Below are positions 8,995 to 17,148 of a DNA stretch of 35,255 nucleotides, piece after piece. The notes under the pieces are model-generated. The model saw nothing but the letters and a program-made list of their open reading frames with translations, was not told the origin of the DNA and did no database searches. Where the stretch lies: assembly GCA_903863035.1 (NCBI GenBank), contig CAIPAT010000205.1, positions 1 through 35,255 of the forward strand, in the 5' to 3' direction. Within the stretch, counting starts at the first letter, position 1. Every line of letters starts with the position of its first letter. The stretch is from an uncultured Lentisphaeria bacterium. Its GTDB lineage: Bacteria; Verrucomicrobiota; Lentisphaeria; Victivallales; Victivallaceae. The translations under genes and the position numbers were made by a program.

Positions 8995-11907
8995 ATGGAC
9001 AACTTGATTCAAATGCCTTATCCACCACATATGTCAGAGTGGAAATTTGTTGAAGAATTTAAAGAATATCCGCGCACCTGCTGGCGTCGGCCTCCTTTGA
9101 AATGCCCGGCAGCCGCGATTGACTTGAATCATGGCGTGATGCTGGTTAAACCACCAGAAAACTCTGGCGGTGCGCTTGATACCGCCTATGATGATTTTTC
9201 GCGTTTCCTGAACGAATTGCGGATTCCAGTAGATTGCGGCTATGTCATTGATGTTAAAATTGATCCGTCCTTAGCTGGAGAATCTTTCTATATTGATATA
9301 CGCAAAGCTGACGGAGTGCTTCGTGCGGCTGATCTTGAGGGAATCAGGAGAGCTGTTTATTTTCTGATGGATGAGATTTTACGAACAGGCGGTCCGTTTC
9401 TGTATGAAAAAATTTATCGGCGGGACCCGTTGATAAAGCGGCGAATTTCCCGTTGTTATTACGGTCCCAAGAAACGTCCCCCGATGGGAATTAAAGAATT
9501 GATGGCACATCCGGAACGGGAGAAAATCCTCTTGAATGATCCTGAGTATCGGGATGAGTTGCTGGATAACGTTGAATATTATCCCGATGCGTATCTGAGC
9601 CGCCTGGCCCGCGAAGGCGTTAATGGCTTGTGGATTACCGGTTATTTTAACGAACTGTGTAAAAGTACTGTAATTCCAGAATATGGCGACGATTCAGAGA
9701 GAAGACTCGAAAAATTGAGTAAAGTTGTGGCAAAGTGTGCCAAATATGGAATTAAAATATTTATATTTTGCATGGAACCATGCGGATTCGGAGAGAGAAT
9801 TCCAATAGAAATCGCCACAAAACATCCTGAAGTTTGTGGAAATAAAAATGGTTCTTCGCGTTATTTCTGTACCAGCACGAAGGCTGGACAGGCTTATCTT
9901 GAAGAAGCGTGTTGTTATTTGTTTTCTCAAGTGCCTGGCTTGGGTGGCCTGATCAATTTATGTGTCGGAGAACGTCCCACAAATTGTTGCAGCGGCTATA
10001 TTACCGGGGAAGTTAAAATCAACTGTCCGCATTGCAGCAAACGCAACCCAAAAAAAGTAATAGCAGAGTTATTGACAATCATGAATCGGGGGATGAAACT
10101 GGCCAATCCGGATGCAGAACTGATTGCGTGGCCATACGGGCAGTATATTGTGTGGGGAGAAGAACCAACAGTTGACGCAGTTGACTGCATACCGAAAGAT
10201 GTTATTCTAATCCATAATTTTGAGTCACGGGGACATACAGTTCAGCTTGGCAGGGAACGGACTCTTGACGATTACTGGCTGGCATATCCCGGCCCTAGTA
10301 AATTGTTCATGGATTGTGCCGCCGCCGCGTCAAAAAATGGAATCAGGTTTGGCGCGAAAATTCAAGCCGGCTGCTCTTATGAACTTGGAACCGTGCCGTT
10401 TGTCCCAGTTCCAGGGATTCTCTATAAAAAATACAAGGCGATGCATGAACTAAAAATTGATACCGTGATGCAAAGCTGGCTAATCGGAAGTTGCCCTTCG
10501 GTGATGACTCGCGCCGCCGGGATGCTGTCTTTCGGACCGTTTCCCCGGACAGAAGGTGAATTTCTGCGTGAACTGGCGGCAATCGACTGGGGGAATGACG
10601 CGGAAATTGTGGCGGATGCCTGGATGAAATTCCAGAAATCTTATGAGAATTACCCTTACTCTAGAATTTTTTCATACTATTCGCCGATAAACGCCGGGGT
10701 TGTCTGGCCATTATATCTGTATCCCGTTAATAAGGTTTTATTCCCGCCTTTTCGCGCCAACCGTCCACCTTGCGGAGATCGGATCGGCGAGTGCTTGCTT
10801 GATGACTTCACGCTTGAAGAAGCTATTGAGCTTTGCGGAAAAATGACCGATTATTGGAGTGAGGGGCTTAGACTGCTTGACGGCATTGCCGATAAATACC
10901 GTAACGACGAAGAAAGACGAAAAGATATCGGAGTGGCGACCGCAGTTGGCATTCAAATCAGGTCATGTTACAACATTCTCCAGTTTTATTATCTTCGGGA
11001 TCAATTGGCCTGGACGCCGTATTTCAAACGTAAAAAGGAATTGCTTGAAAAACTCAGAACGATTGTCATCAAGGAAATGGCTAATACCAGCGAATTATAT
11101 AATCTGGCCAGTCGTGACAGTCGTCTCGGATTCCAGGCAGACTCGGAATGTCATATCTATTTCCCGGAAAAATTGAACTGGCGATTGGAGCTTTTGAAAC
11201 GGTTGATGGTAGAGGAGTTCCCCGCCGCCGAAGCGAAAATCGCAATGGGTGAAGAGCCTTTCCCCGAATATATCGGACAAAATCCCGGTAAATACTCAGC
11301 ACAATGTATTCTGGTCAGCAAACAAATGACCATCGATGATCCTTTGTGGAAGAATCTTCCGCTTCAAATATGTGAGCAGGAATCTTTCCAGGAAACGGCA
11401 AAAAATGGACTGTTCAACGACAGGAAAACCAGTTGGCAGAGTTGCCATACAAGTGAAGCGTTATATGTCATAGTGTATTGCGATGAACCCGATATGGATT
11501 CAGTGAAAAAGGATTGGGAGTTGCCGGAATATAGACAAGCCGATTGCGTCGAGTTGATGATTGAGAAACGACAGCTCTGGCCATCCCGTAAATTTGTCGT
11601 GAATGCCGGCGGAGATATCTATCATGTTATGATAGAAACTAGCAGGGAATATTTGTGGAACGCTGATGTCTGTGTCACCGGGAATCGTTGGCAGGCGCTG
11701 TTCTGCATTCCGTGGGCATTTCTGAATATGAAACAGCAACCATCCAAGCCAATCAGGATAAATGTAAAACGGATAATCCCGAACCGGGACGGTAAAGGGT
11801 TTGCCGCATTAAGCTGGGGCGACTGCAACCCTCCTATTATACTCCGAAACCTGCTGCCGAACGATAATCCGGCAGATTTCGGTTGGTTGTTTCTAGATAA
11901 TAATTAA
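8995..11907 (+). CDS. Glycoside-hydrolase-like protein with C-terminal CBM9-like domain (paralogue 2)
   Basis: The protein has 970 aa. It aligns along its length with the 922-aa protein at 112-2880, sharing RISRCYYGPKKRPP, the YYPD.YL.RLA.EGVNGLW block, PGLGG, GER.T.C, CP.C, RAAGML and DSRLGF. Residues about 40-130 form the GH20/GH67-like N-terminal domain, and the barrel runs to about 600. Glu326 with Cys331 and Cys344/Cys347 repeat the paralogue's putative active-site and metal-ligand pattern. From about residue 780 the sequence fits the CBM9/DOMON-like fold (DDPLWKNLP opening, RQADCVELMI and IYHVMIETS strands). It has no signal peptide, so it is probably cytoplasmic. An insertion after residue 165 and the different C-terminus distinguish it from paralogue 1, suggesting different substrates. 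Confidence 0.74.
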   Translation: MDNLIQMPYPPHMSEWKFVEEFKEYPRTCWRRPPLKCPAAAIDLNHGVMLVKPPENSGGALDTAYDDFSRFLNELRIPVDCGYVIDVKIDPSLAGESFYIDIRKADGVLRAADLEGIRRAVYFLMDEILRTGGPFLYEKIYRRDPLIKRRISRCYYGPKKRPPMGIKELMAHPEREKILLNDPEYRDELLDNVEYYPDAYLSRLAREGVNGLWITGYFNELCKSTVIPEYGDDSERRLEKLSKVVAKCAKYGIKIFIFCMEPCGFGERIPIEIATKHPEVCGNKNGSSRYFCTSTKAGQAYLEEACCYLFSQVPGLGGLINLCVGERPTNCCSGYITGEVKINCPHCSKRNPKKVIAELLTIMNRGMKLANPDAELIAWPYGQYIVWGEEPTVDAVDCIPKDVILIHNFESRGHTVQLGRERTLDDYWLAYPGPSKLFMDCAAAASKNGIRFGAKIQAGCSYELGTVPFVPVPGILYKKYKAMHELKIDTVMQSWLIGSCPSVMTRAAGMLSFGPFPRTEGEFLRELAAIDWGNDAEIVADAWMKFQKSYENYPYSRIFSYYSPINAGVVWPLYLYPVNKVLFPPFRANRPPCGDRIGECLLDDFTLEEAIELCGKMTDYWSEGLRLLDGIADKYRNDEERRKDIGVATAVGIQIRSCYNILQFYYLRDQLAWTPYFKRKKELLEKLRTIVIKEMANTSELYNLASRDSRLGFQADSECHIYFPEKLNWRLELLKRLMVEEFPAAEAKIAMGEEPFPEYIGQNPGKYSAQCILVSKQMTIDDPLWKNLPLQICEQESFQETAKNGLFNDRKTSWQSCHTSEALYVIVYCDEPDMDSVKKDWELPEYRQADCVELMIEKRQLWPSRKFVVNAGGDIYHVMIETSREYLWNADVCVTGNRWQALFCIPWAFLNMKQQPSKPIRINVKRIIPNRDGKGFAALSWGDCNPPIILRNLLPNDNPADFGWLFLDNN

Positions 11908-11968
11908 TGAAAAAGTGCGATGACAATCTGTTTTTTTGAATTTTACAGCATTAACGAGAGAGGAAACT

Positions 11969-13009
11969 ATGAAAGCTGTGATTACCGATGGCAAAGGGAA
12001 CGTGAAACTGATGGAAATTTCAGATCCGCAACCTGATTCCTACCAATGTCTGTGTAAAATTGAGGCCTGCGCTACCTGCACCGGTACTGATAAAAAACTT
12101 GTAAATGGTCAGATGGCATGGGCAAACCAATATCCGGCAATTTTGGGTCATGAAAGCTTCGGAACTGTAATTCAGTGCGGGAACAGTGTCAGGAACATCA
12201 AACCGGGGGACAGGTTTTTAAGACCTTTCGCTGCCTATCCCGGAACTTTATTAGATGGATATGCATCCTGGATGGGCGGATTCGCGGAATATGGTCTGGT
12301 CACAGATACTAAAGCTATGCTGAAAGATACACCAGCCGCGGCAATAAGTCCATATTGTGTCTACCAGCAGATGATTCCTCAAGAAATAAAAATAGAAGCG
12401 GCGGATGCCACGATGCTGGTGACTTTAAAAGAGATAGCCAGTTCAGTCCGCGATCTCAACATAAAATTTGGCTCAAAAGTTGTTGTTTTAGGCGCCGGGG
12501 CTGTAAGCATGTCCATGTGTTATTTTGCCAAACTGTCCGGGGCATATCCTGTCATTGCGATTGGAAGGCGGGACCAGCCACTGGAAGACTGCAGAAAAAC
12601 AGGCGCTGATTTCGTCGTTAATATGCAAACAGAAAACATGATTGAAAAAGTTATGAAATATACTGAACAATCAGGCGCTGATTTCATTCTTGACGCGATT
12701 GGCGATAACAACTTGATTATTGAGTCAGGCATGATGCTTGCAAAATATGGCGCAATCTGTTCCTATGCGGGAAGAACGGGAACAGTGCCGCTGTCAATAG
12801 ATAAAATTAAAGGAAACGGCAGATGGAAATATATCCAGGGCGGACCTGACGAAACATCAGCGCATCAATATTTACTTGATTTAGTCCGTATTCAGGCCAT
12901 CCCGATTAAGAACTTCTATTCTCACGCCATGCCGTTTGATGAGTTTGAGTCCGGGTTTAAGATGCTGGTTGAAAAGCGGGCGTCCAAGCTTGTTTTTACG
13001 ATGCAGTAA
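11969..13009 (+). CDS. Zinc-type medium-chain dehydrogenase/reductase
   Basis: This 346-aa protein is of the alcohol/threonine/polyol dehydrogenase superfamily. Visible motifs are ACATCTGTD (Cys37, Asp41) and GHE (His61-Glu62) for the catalytic zinc, KPGDRF after it, and the nucleotide-binding VVLGAGAVS, where the third Gly of GxGxxG is Ser. The cysteine cluster of the structural-zinc lobe is absent: the segment after KPGDRF has none. The ATG at 11969 is chosen because GAGAGAGGA lies just upstream; longer in-frame starts have no ribosome binding site. It follows the 970-aa hydrolase by 61 bases and may oxidise a sugar or polyol released by the locus. That substrate is inferred from position only. 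Confidence 0.88.
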   Translation: MKAVITDGKGNVKLMEISDPQPDSYQCLCKIEACATCTGTDKKLVNGQMAWANQYPAILGHESFGTVIQCGNSVRNIKPGDRFLRPFAAYPGTLLDGYASWMGGFAEYGLVTDTKAMLKDTPAAAISPYCVYQQMIPQEIKIEAADATMLVTLKEIASSVRDLNIKFGSKVVVLGAGAVSMSMCYFAKLSGAYPVIAIGRRDQPLEDCRKTGADFVVNMQTENMIEKVMKYTEQSGADFILDAIGDNNLIIESGMMLAKYGAICSYAGRTGTVPLSIDKIKGNGRWKYIQGGPDETSAHQYLLDLVRIQAIPIKNFYSHAMPFDEFESGFKMLVEKRASKLVFTMQ

Positions 13010-13084
13010 TGCCTCTGCTGGATTTTTAACTGAGTATCGCTTACGCCACGACGATAAAACCTTTGCCGCGCCGCATGTTAGAAT

Positions 13085-13115
13085 TTGATTAGATTTGTTC
13101 AAATCATGTTATGAT
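13085..13115 (+). promoter_or_regulatory. Weak promoter candidate with operator-like palindrome
   Basis: TTGATT (13085-13090) and TATGAT (13110-13115) are 19 bases apart, longer than ideal. Between them sits a perfect inverted repeat GATTTG-TT-CAAATC (13092-13105). It could serve the signal peptidase gene and be occluded by a repressor. Support is by pattern only. Confidence 0.25.
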
Positions 13116-13186
13116 TGTTTGCTTTGTGTTCAATGCAGGCTTAAAATCTATATTAGATAAAGCAATTGCTAATACAGGTGGTTGTC

Positions 13187-13735
13187 TTGATTAAGAAAAA
13201 AATACTGACAAAAAGCCGGGCAGGAATATTTTTATTGCTGCTGCTGGCGTTTGCTGTGTATCTGCAGCCATACCGTTTGGGAATAGTTACCGGGCAATCC
13301 ATGGATCCATCGCTGAAAGACGGACAATTGATTCTGATAGACCGCAATTATTACAAACATCATCCGATTCAGCATGGAGATATAGTCTCCTGCCGCGTTA
13401 ATGGCAAAACTATCGTTAAAAGGGTTTATGCGCTGCCGGGCGAACAGGTAATCCAGCTGCATTGCGACAGTGATTCAGCCGGCGATATGATTGTCCGTCC
13501 ACACATGATTGAAAAAGCCATCACGTCATTTATTGAACGCCCCACGGCCTTGCGAATTATGAGAATTGAAGTCGATTCTGATTCAGTTTACCTGCTCGGC
13601 GACGGCGGGATGATTTCAATTGACAGCCGGGAATTCGGACCGGTGCCGCAACGCCAGATAATCGGCAAAGTCATCCCGAGGTTAAATGACAAAATTGACG
13701 CCGACACCAGTGTTCTTGCCGCAGTGATGCTCTAG
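13187..13735 (+). CDS. lepB: Signal peptidase I (S26 family)
   Basis: This 182-aa membrane serine protease removes signal peptides on the outer face of the inner membrane. One N-terminal membrane segment (GIFLLLLLAFAVYL) precedes GQSMDPSL, containing the catalytic Ser38. Lys78 in KTIVKRVYALPGE is the general base. Box E is ISIDSREFGPV, while the usual GDN before it reads GDG. The start chosen is TTG at 13187 because AGGTGG ends five bases before it; an upstream TTG at 13166 has no such site. The protein is short compared with E. coli LepB (324 aa) but fits one-membrane-pass bacterial forms. It may be the general enzyme or one dedicated to nearby exported proteins. Confidence 0.88.
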   Translation: MIKKKILTKSRAGIFLLLLLAFAVYLQPYRLGIVTGQSMDPSLKDGQLILIDRNYYKHHPIQHGDIVSCRVNGKTIVKRVYALPGEQVIQLHCDSDSAGDMIVRPHMIEKAITSFIERPTALRIMRIEVDSDSVYLLGDGGMISIDSREFGPVPQRQIIGKVIPRLNDKIDADTSVLAAVML

Positions 13736-13793
13736 TACTCTGTAAAGCTAAAAATATTGCATAGACGAGTTAAATTTTCAACCTTATAGAGTA
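13736..13793. repeat. Short inverted-repeat element, copy A (MITE-like)
   Basis: The element begins directly after the signal peptidase stop codon. TACTCTGTAAAGCTAAAA at the left end and the reverse complement of TAAATTTTCAACCTTATAGAGTA parts at the right end match at about 17 of 22 positions. Only 13 bases lie between, including ATAGACGA, which recurs just inside the left end of copy B (26314-26561). It looks like an internally deleted copy of that element. Confidence 0.5.
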
Positions 13794-13863
13794 TCGTCAT
13801 AAAATCCGGCATTACACTCGGATCTTCCCGTTACTAAGTCATCAGCCCGACAGATTGCCAGGC

Positions 13864-13901
13864 AAAAAAAAACGGACTGTACCAGAATCTGGCACAGTCC
13901 G
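13864..13901 (-). terminator. Rho-independent terminator of the - strand pseudopilin gene
   Basis: The arms at 13873-13901 pair over 13 positions with one mismatch around a three-base loop (CGGACTGT.CCAG / CTGG.ACAGTCCG). Read on the - strand, the stem is followed at once by nine T residues (13872-13864). It lies 23 bases past the stop of the gene at 13925-14857. Confidence 0.92.
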
Positions 13902-13924
13902 CAGAGGGTGCGTTTACTTATCGA

Positions 13925-14857
13925 TTAGAGGACCGGCTTGCCGGATGCATCCAGTACGGCCGGTCTGCCGTCAACTGTATAATTTCTCTTTCCCCAGAGG
14001 AAGTTATCAGGATCAAGCGTTTCTTCAACCGTTTTTGCTTCAGAGTGTCCGTCAGCCATCGTGTAGTTGCCGCGGCCGCTATGTCTATCCCACTGCACAT
14101 AATTGAGGTGCGGAGAGGTTGCGCTCGGAGCCAGGGCGGCGGCTTTTGCAGCAGAGACCGGAACCGCATATACAGCAGCAGTCGGAGATCCTTCCTGGTC
14201 GTAACCAGTGGAACCGGCAGCGTCTGTAGCAACGCCGCTGGCCGGGCGATGGGATTTTACGGCTGCACCACCAGCCGCAGAAGTACCATTAAGCCTATCC
14301 TTTTTATCAGTATATTCCGCCATAAGGATTTCTGAAGACGGCTTCTTGAGATCAGTATCCTTTACAAGCCTCAGAGCTGTCTGGGAGACCGCTCTCTTAC
14401 GCGGAGTAATCAGCTCGTTGGTGGTATAACTGATCCGGGGTACCTGCAAATCTTGCGCACCACTCTGTGTAACCTGATCCGGCGGAGCCTGTACCGCTTC
14501 TCCAAAACCGTTAAGATTGCTGCCGAAACAGCTCGGTGCCCAAGGATTCGCCATTGAGGGACATTCATATGTTTTATTGGCTTTTACGTATGTGCGGATC
14601 ATTGCGCTCCAGTGATAATAGCCGTTGGCACTGCTGGTGCCGTTTACATACCAGTAGGCCGATGGATAAACGCCCTTGTAATCGTCCTTGTACATCATAA
14701 ATCCGGTGCCAAGCTGTTTTCCATTGCTGAGACAAAGTGCTGCGCGGCCTTTTTCACGAGCAGTGTTCAGCGCGGGCAGTAACATGCCGGCCAGAATTGC
14801 GATGATAGCTATGACCACCAGCAATTCAATGAGTGTAAAATTACCCTTTCGATTCAT
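13925..14857 (-). CDS. Pseudopilin-like protein (prepilin-type N-terminus, H-X9-DG motif)
   Basis: From the ATG at 14857 the protein has 310 aa, with leader MNRKGN followed by [25 protein letters not shown]. This six-residue leader with Asn at -1 is exactly the layout of the pseudopilin at 2907-3596. The C-terminus carries [17 protein letters not shown], a canonical H-X9-DG motif. An Ala/Gly/Ser-rich segment (about residues 205-250) is probably a flexible surface loop. GGAG lies nine bases before the start. The frame stays open 43 codons further to ATG 14986, which also has a strong AGGAAGGAG site; that form would have a long, highly charged leader unusual for a prepilin. The gene has its own strong terminator, so it is likely a single-gene unit. 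Confidence 0.87.
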   Translation of the reverse strand: MNRKGNFTLIELLVVIAIIAILAGMLLPALNTAREKGRAALCLSNGKQLGTGFMMYKDDYKGVYPSAYWYVNGTSSANGYYHWSAMIRTYVKANKTYECPSMANPWAPSCFGSNLNGFGEAVQAPPDQVTQSGAQDLQVPRISYTTNELITPRKRAVSQTALRLVKDTDLKKPSSEILMAEYTDKKDRLNGTSAAGGAAVKSHRPASGVATDAAGSTGYDQEGSPTAAVYAVPVSAAKAAALAPSATSPHLNYVQWDRHSGRGNYTMADGHSEAKTVEETLDPDNFLWGKRNYTVDGRPAVLDASGKPVL

Positions 14858-15238
14858 CATTTTCTTCTCCATTCCTTTTTTTGTTTCCATTAACATTTTC
14901 ATTTCTCTTTCTCCTTCTGACTCCGGTTTGAGTTTTACTATCATTTTTCTTGTTTCCATTTCCTGTTTTCGATCCGCCATCATCATTTTTTTGTTTCTCC
15001 TTCCTTTCTTTGTTTATGATTTTTTGTTTATTATTCCCTGTTTATGTTTATTAGTTTACAGCATAATGACAACATCTGCAATAGCCCTAACGTATTGCTA
15101 ATAATAAACCAACATTCCTAACCCAACCTGAAGAAAACTCATCATAATAAACTGACAATCAGCGTCTTAACAATTGTGAATTTCATGCTCAAAACACTGT
15201 TCTTCAAGCACAGACAATAAGGAATTTGGAAATGAATA
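14858..15238 (-). other. Purine-rich leader and upstream region of pseudopilin gene
   Basis: On the - strand, 15010-14858 is almost all purine and has several ATG codons each preceded by GGA or GGAG. It can be read as a 43-codon charged extension of the pseudopilin or as an untranslated leader. Further upstream the sequence is AT-rich with repeated ATAAACA blocks. A weak promoter (TTGTCA with poor -10 candidates near 15045) is possible. No other gene is seen before the repeat array at 15239. Confidence 0.4.
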
Positions 15239-15318
15239 CTTCAGCACTTCAGCACTTCAGCACTTTAGAACTTCAGCACTTTAGAACTTTAGAACTTTAG
15301 CACTTTAGCACTTTAGAA
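15239..15318. repeat. Tandem array of ten 8-bp units (CTTYAGMA)
   Basis: Ten contiguous 8-base units run from 15239 to 15318: CTTCAGCA, CTTTAGAA and CTTTAGCA variants. The array ends seven bases past the stop of the - strand phosphodiesterase gene. As 8 is not a multiple of 3 and no gene crosses it, it is non-coding. Variation is limited to two positions of the unit, suggesting recent slippage amplification. Confidence 0.9.
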
Positions 15319-15325
15319 CTTTAAT

Positions 15326-16495
15326 TTATGCTGTCTTGTGAAAATATTCGGGAATGCAGTCATTGACCGCGGCAAGCATTATGTGGTATAGATCACCCAC
15401 CCATGACGGCGGGGGGGAAGGCTGGTGACTGGACATAAAAGCCCCATAGGAATCTTCATGTTCCGGAGCATAACCATGCATCCCCGGATAAGATTGGCGG
15501 ATGTGGTCATTGGGTTCAACCTGATAACCTGGATCCAGGAGCAGCACCGTTTCGCCGTACATATTGTCGGCAAAATTTATGTTGTATTTGTGCATTTCCT
15601 CTCCGCTCAATATACGGGTATGCGGAATATTGCGCAGACGCTCGACTATGATAGTTTTAGCCTCATGGTCAAGATACCAGAATCTGACCATGGTGGGGTC
15701 GTAAAACGCGATATAATCCTTGCCGAAACTCAGGTCCAGCCTGCTGATTATATTTTTTACATTTATAACTGACTGCCGTACGGTCATGCCGTGTCCGGAC
15801 ATTACCGAGACGGAATATTTATCGTAGTGCACGGCCGCTTCAGAGATGATGTTTTCAATCTGCTTTTCATAATGTTTCAAACTGTCAGCTCTTTTCTGCT
15901 CATCGGCCGGCGCGTGGTGGAGAATTTTATCCAGCCCGGACATGAACAGCAGACAGAATTGAGATTGTTTGCGCCTGATCGTTTCCAGCATATCCTTGAG
16001 ATTCTGTTCTTCGCTTTTCCGCCAGTCGGAAATCATATGCGGAATATTATTTTCATGCAGATGATCAAAAATACTCTTTGACGGCGCGGTTCCGCCTCTG
16101 GCAAAAATATCCCGTCTTCCGGCATAATCGAAAAAGCGCAATCTGCCCGGCGGGAGGGATAAATGGTCAAAACACCAGGAATACCCCCTGAATTTACGGA
16201 ATAACCCGGACATCAGCTCTGTCTTTGCCTTGCGCCCTTCCTCGCAGGGCAGATAATGCAGCAGCATCTCCAGCATTTCACGCAGGGAATGCCGCGGGGA
16301 ATAATAGTAATTGCCGAAATGTCTATGCACATTGGGCGGCTGCCCGGTCAAGGCGGTGGTCAAAGAAGTAACAGAATCCCCCAGTTGCGAGCACACCGGA
16401 TAACGGTAATGCAGAATGTCCGGGAGAAAGGTGTTCCTCCGCAAAATCTCCCAGCCGGCGGAATCCAGATAAATGAAAATGTGTATTTTGTTCAT
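15326..16495 (-). CDS. Alkaline-phosphatase-superfamily phosphodiesterase (NPP-like), one metal ligand missing
   Basis: The 389-aa protein matches the type I phosphodiesterase/nucleotide pyrophosphatase pattern. Asp11 (IYLD) is the first metal ligand, and Ser41 in GDSVTSLTTALTG occupies the nucleophile position, ten residues before the TG. Asp189 and His193 (SGLDKILHH) have the correct four-residue spacing, followed by His235 (SGHGM) and His340 (GMHGYAPE). The Asp of the normal SDHGM motif is replaced by Gly234, which would remove a ligand of one of the two zincs. No signal peptide or membrane segment is visible, so a cytoplasmic location is likely. The start overlaps the stop of the 63-aa gene upstream (ATGA), showing translational coupling. 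The substrate is unknown; nucleotides, sugar phosphates or phospholipid headgroups are possible. Confidence 0.8.
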   Translation of the reverse strand: MNKIHIFIYLDSAGWEILRRNTFLPDILHYRYPVCSQLGDSVTSLTTALTGQPPNVHRHFGNYYYSPRHSLREMLEMLLHYLPCEEGRKAKTELMSGLFRKFRGYSWCFDHLSLPPGRLRFFDYAGRRDIFARGGTAPSKSIFDHLHENNIPHMISDWRKSEEQNLKDMLETIRRKQSQFCLLFMSGLDKILHHAPADEQKRADSLKHYEKQIENIISEAAVHYDKYSVSVMSGHGMTVRQSVINVKNIISRLDLSFGKDYIAFYDPTMVRFWYLDHEAKTIIVERLRNIPHTRILSGEEMHKYNINFADNMYGETVLLLDPGYQVEPNDHIRQSYPGMHGYAPEHEDSYGAFMSSHQPSPPPSWVGDLYHIMLAAVNDCIPEYFHKTA

Positions 16496-16683
16496 TGCTG
16501 AAAAATGGGGTTGTTAATACCGGGCACAGTATTTCGCAACGATGAATTTCTTAAAGCATGATTGTACTTGCCGGGATATTTCAACCGCCTGAGAACTGTC
16601 AGGCATTTTTCATCGGAGCCTTCGAAAATCAAGACACCGTTTTTGATGATTCGGCATTCACGGATAGATTTGACTGGTTTCAT
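16492..16683 (-). CDS. Small protein, translationally coupled to phosphodiesterase
   Basis: This is a 63-aa basic protein beginning MKPVKSIRECRIIKNGVLIFEGSD. An AAAGGAGG ribosome binding site sits nine bases before the ATG at 16683, which favours this start over longer forms. The C-terminal half is rich in Lys, Arg, Asn and Tyr. I recognise no family. The strand-turn-strand look of RIIKNGVLIFEG suggests a small beta element. Its stop overlaps the start of the phosphodiesterase gene, so the two products are probably made in a fixed ratio. It could be a binding partner or regulator, or a short leader gene that controls translation of the enzyme. Confidence 0.65.
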   Translation of the reverse strand: MKPVKSIRECRIIKNGVLIFEGSDEKCLTVLRRLKYPGKYNHALRNSSLRNTVPGINNPIFQQ

Positions 16684-16721
16684 AATCCTATGCCTCCTTT
16701 CTAACCGGAGACCGCGGGAAA

Positions 16722-16772
16722 GGCTGAAATCAACTGCCGTAGAATGGATCACTCCGGCAGTTGATTCCAGCC
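16722..16772 (-). promoter_or_regulatory. 18-bp hairpin in 5' leader of the small-protein/phosphodiesterase operon
   Basis: Arms 16722-16739 and 16755-16772 pair over 18 positions around a 15-base loop. The single non-Watson-Crick position is A-C if the + strand is read but G-U if the - strand is read, so the structure is uninterrupted only in the - strand RNA. It ends about 27 bases before the AAAGGAGG site. No run of U follows, so it is more likely a stability or attenuation structure than a terminator. Confidence 0.6.
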
Positions 16773-16938
16773 CAAAGGTTCTCCCCTTCAAATACTCCCC
16801 ACTCAACCCCTCTTACTCTATCGCCCGCAGGCGCCCTATGATCAAGAAGTCTATTGTGTATCCGGCACTTTATGTCGCACAGCTATCGTATGTCGTCCCG
16901 CAATCCGATATTATATATCAAATGTGGATGTTTTACTT

Positions 16939-16955
16939 AGAAAGTTCCGTGCCAA
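16939..16955 (-). promoter_or_regulatory. Near-consensus sigma-54 promoter candidate
   Basis: The - strand reads TTGGCACG-GAAC-TTTCT. This fits the sigma-54 consensus (YTGGCACG-N4-TTGCW) except that the G of the -12 GC is T. It would start transcription near 16928, about 245 bases before the 63-aa gene. The rest of 16773-17102 is AT-rich with no gene. No sigma-54 activator gene is in the window, and the -12 mismatch weakens the case. Confidence 0.3.
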
Positions 16956-17102
16956 CTTTTTTATATATTTATAAGTTGCTTTAAGCAAAGCGTTTGCATT
17001 AAAAGCAATCTACGCTAATCAATTCTGGCTATTGTAAATAAAATTTGACAATGAACAGCAAGTAAGTCAATTAAGCCATTGATAATAAAGATATTAAGCA
17101 GT

Positions 17103-17140
17103 AAAATAAAAACTTTTTAATTATCAATTTAAATTGATAA
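17103..17140 (-). terminator. Probable terminator after D-aminoacylase gene
   Basis: A perfect 20-base palindrome TTATCAATTT-AAATTGATAA (17121-17140) lies eight bases past the stop. It is followed on the - strand by a T-rich stretch (17112-17103). The AT-only stem is weak and has no fixed loop, so efficiency is uncertain. Confidence 0.5.
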
Positions 17141-17148
17141 GATTAGGA

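Noticed and set aside
15239-15318. CRISPR array
   Set aside because: The units are 8 bases with no spacers, and there are no cas genes nearby; it is a simple tandem repeat.
16492-16806. A 104-codon version of the small protein before the phosphodiesterase
   Set aside because: The first 41 codons run through the 18-bp hairpin and have no ribosome binding site, whereas ATG 16683 has AAAGGAGG at good spacing.
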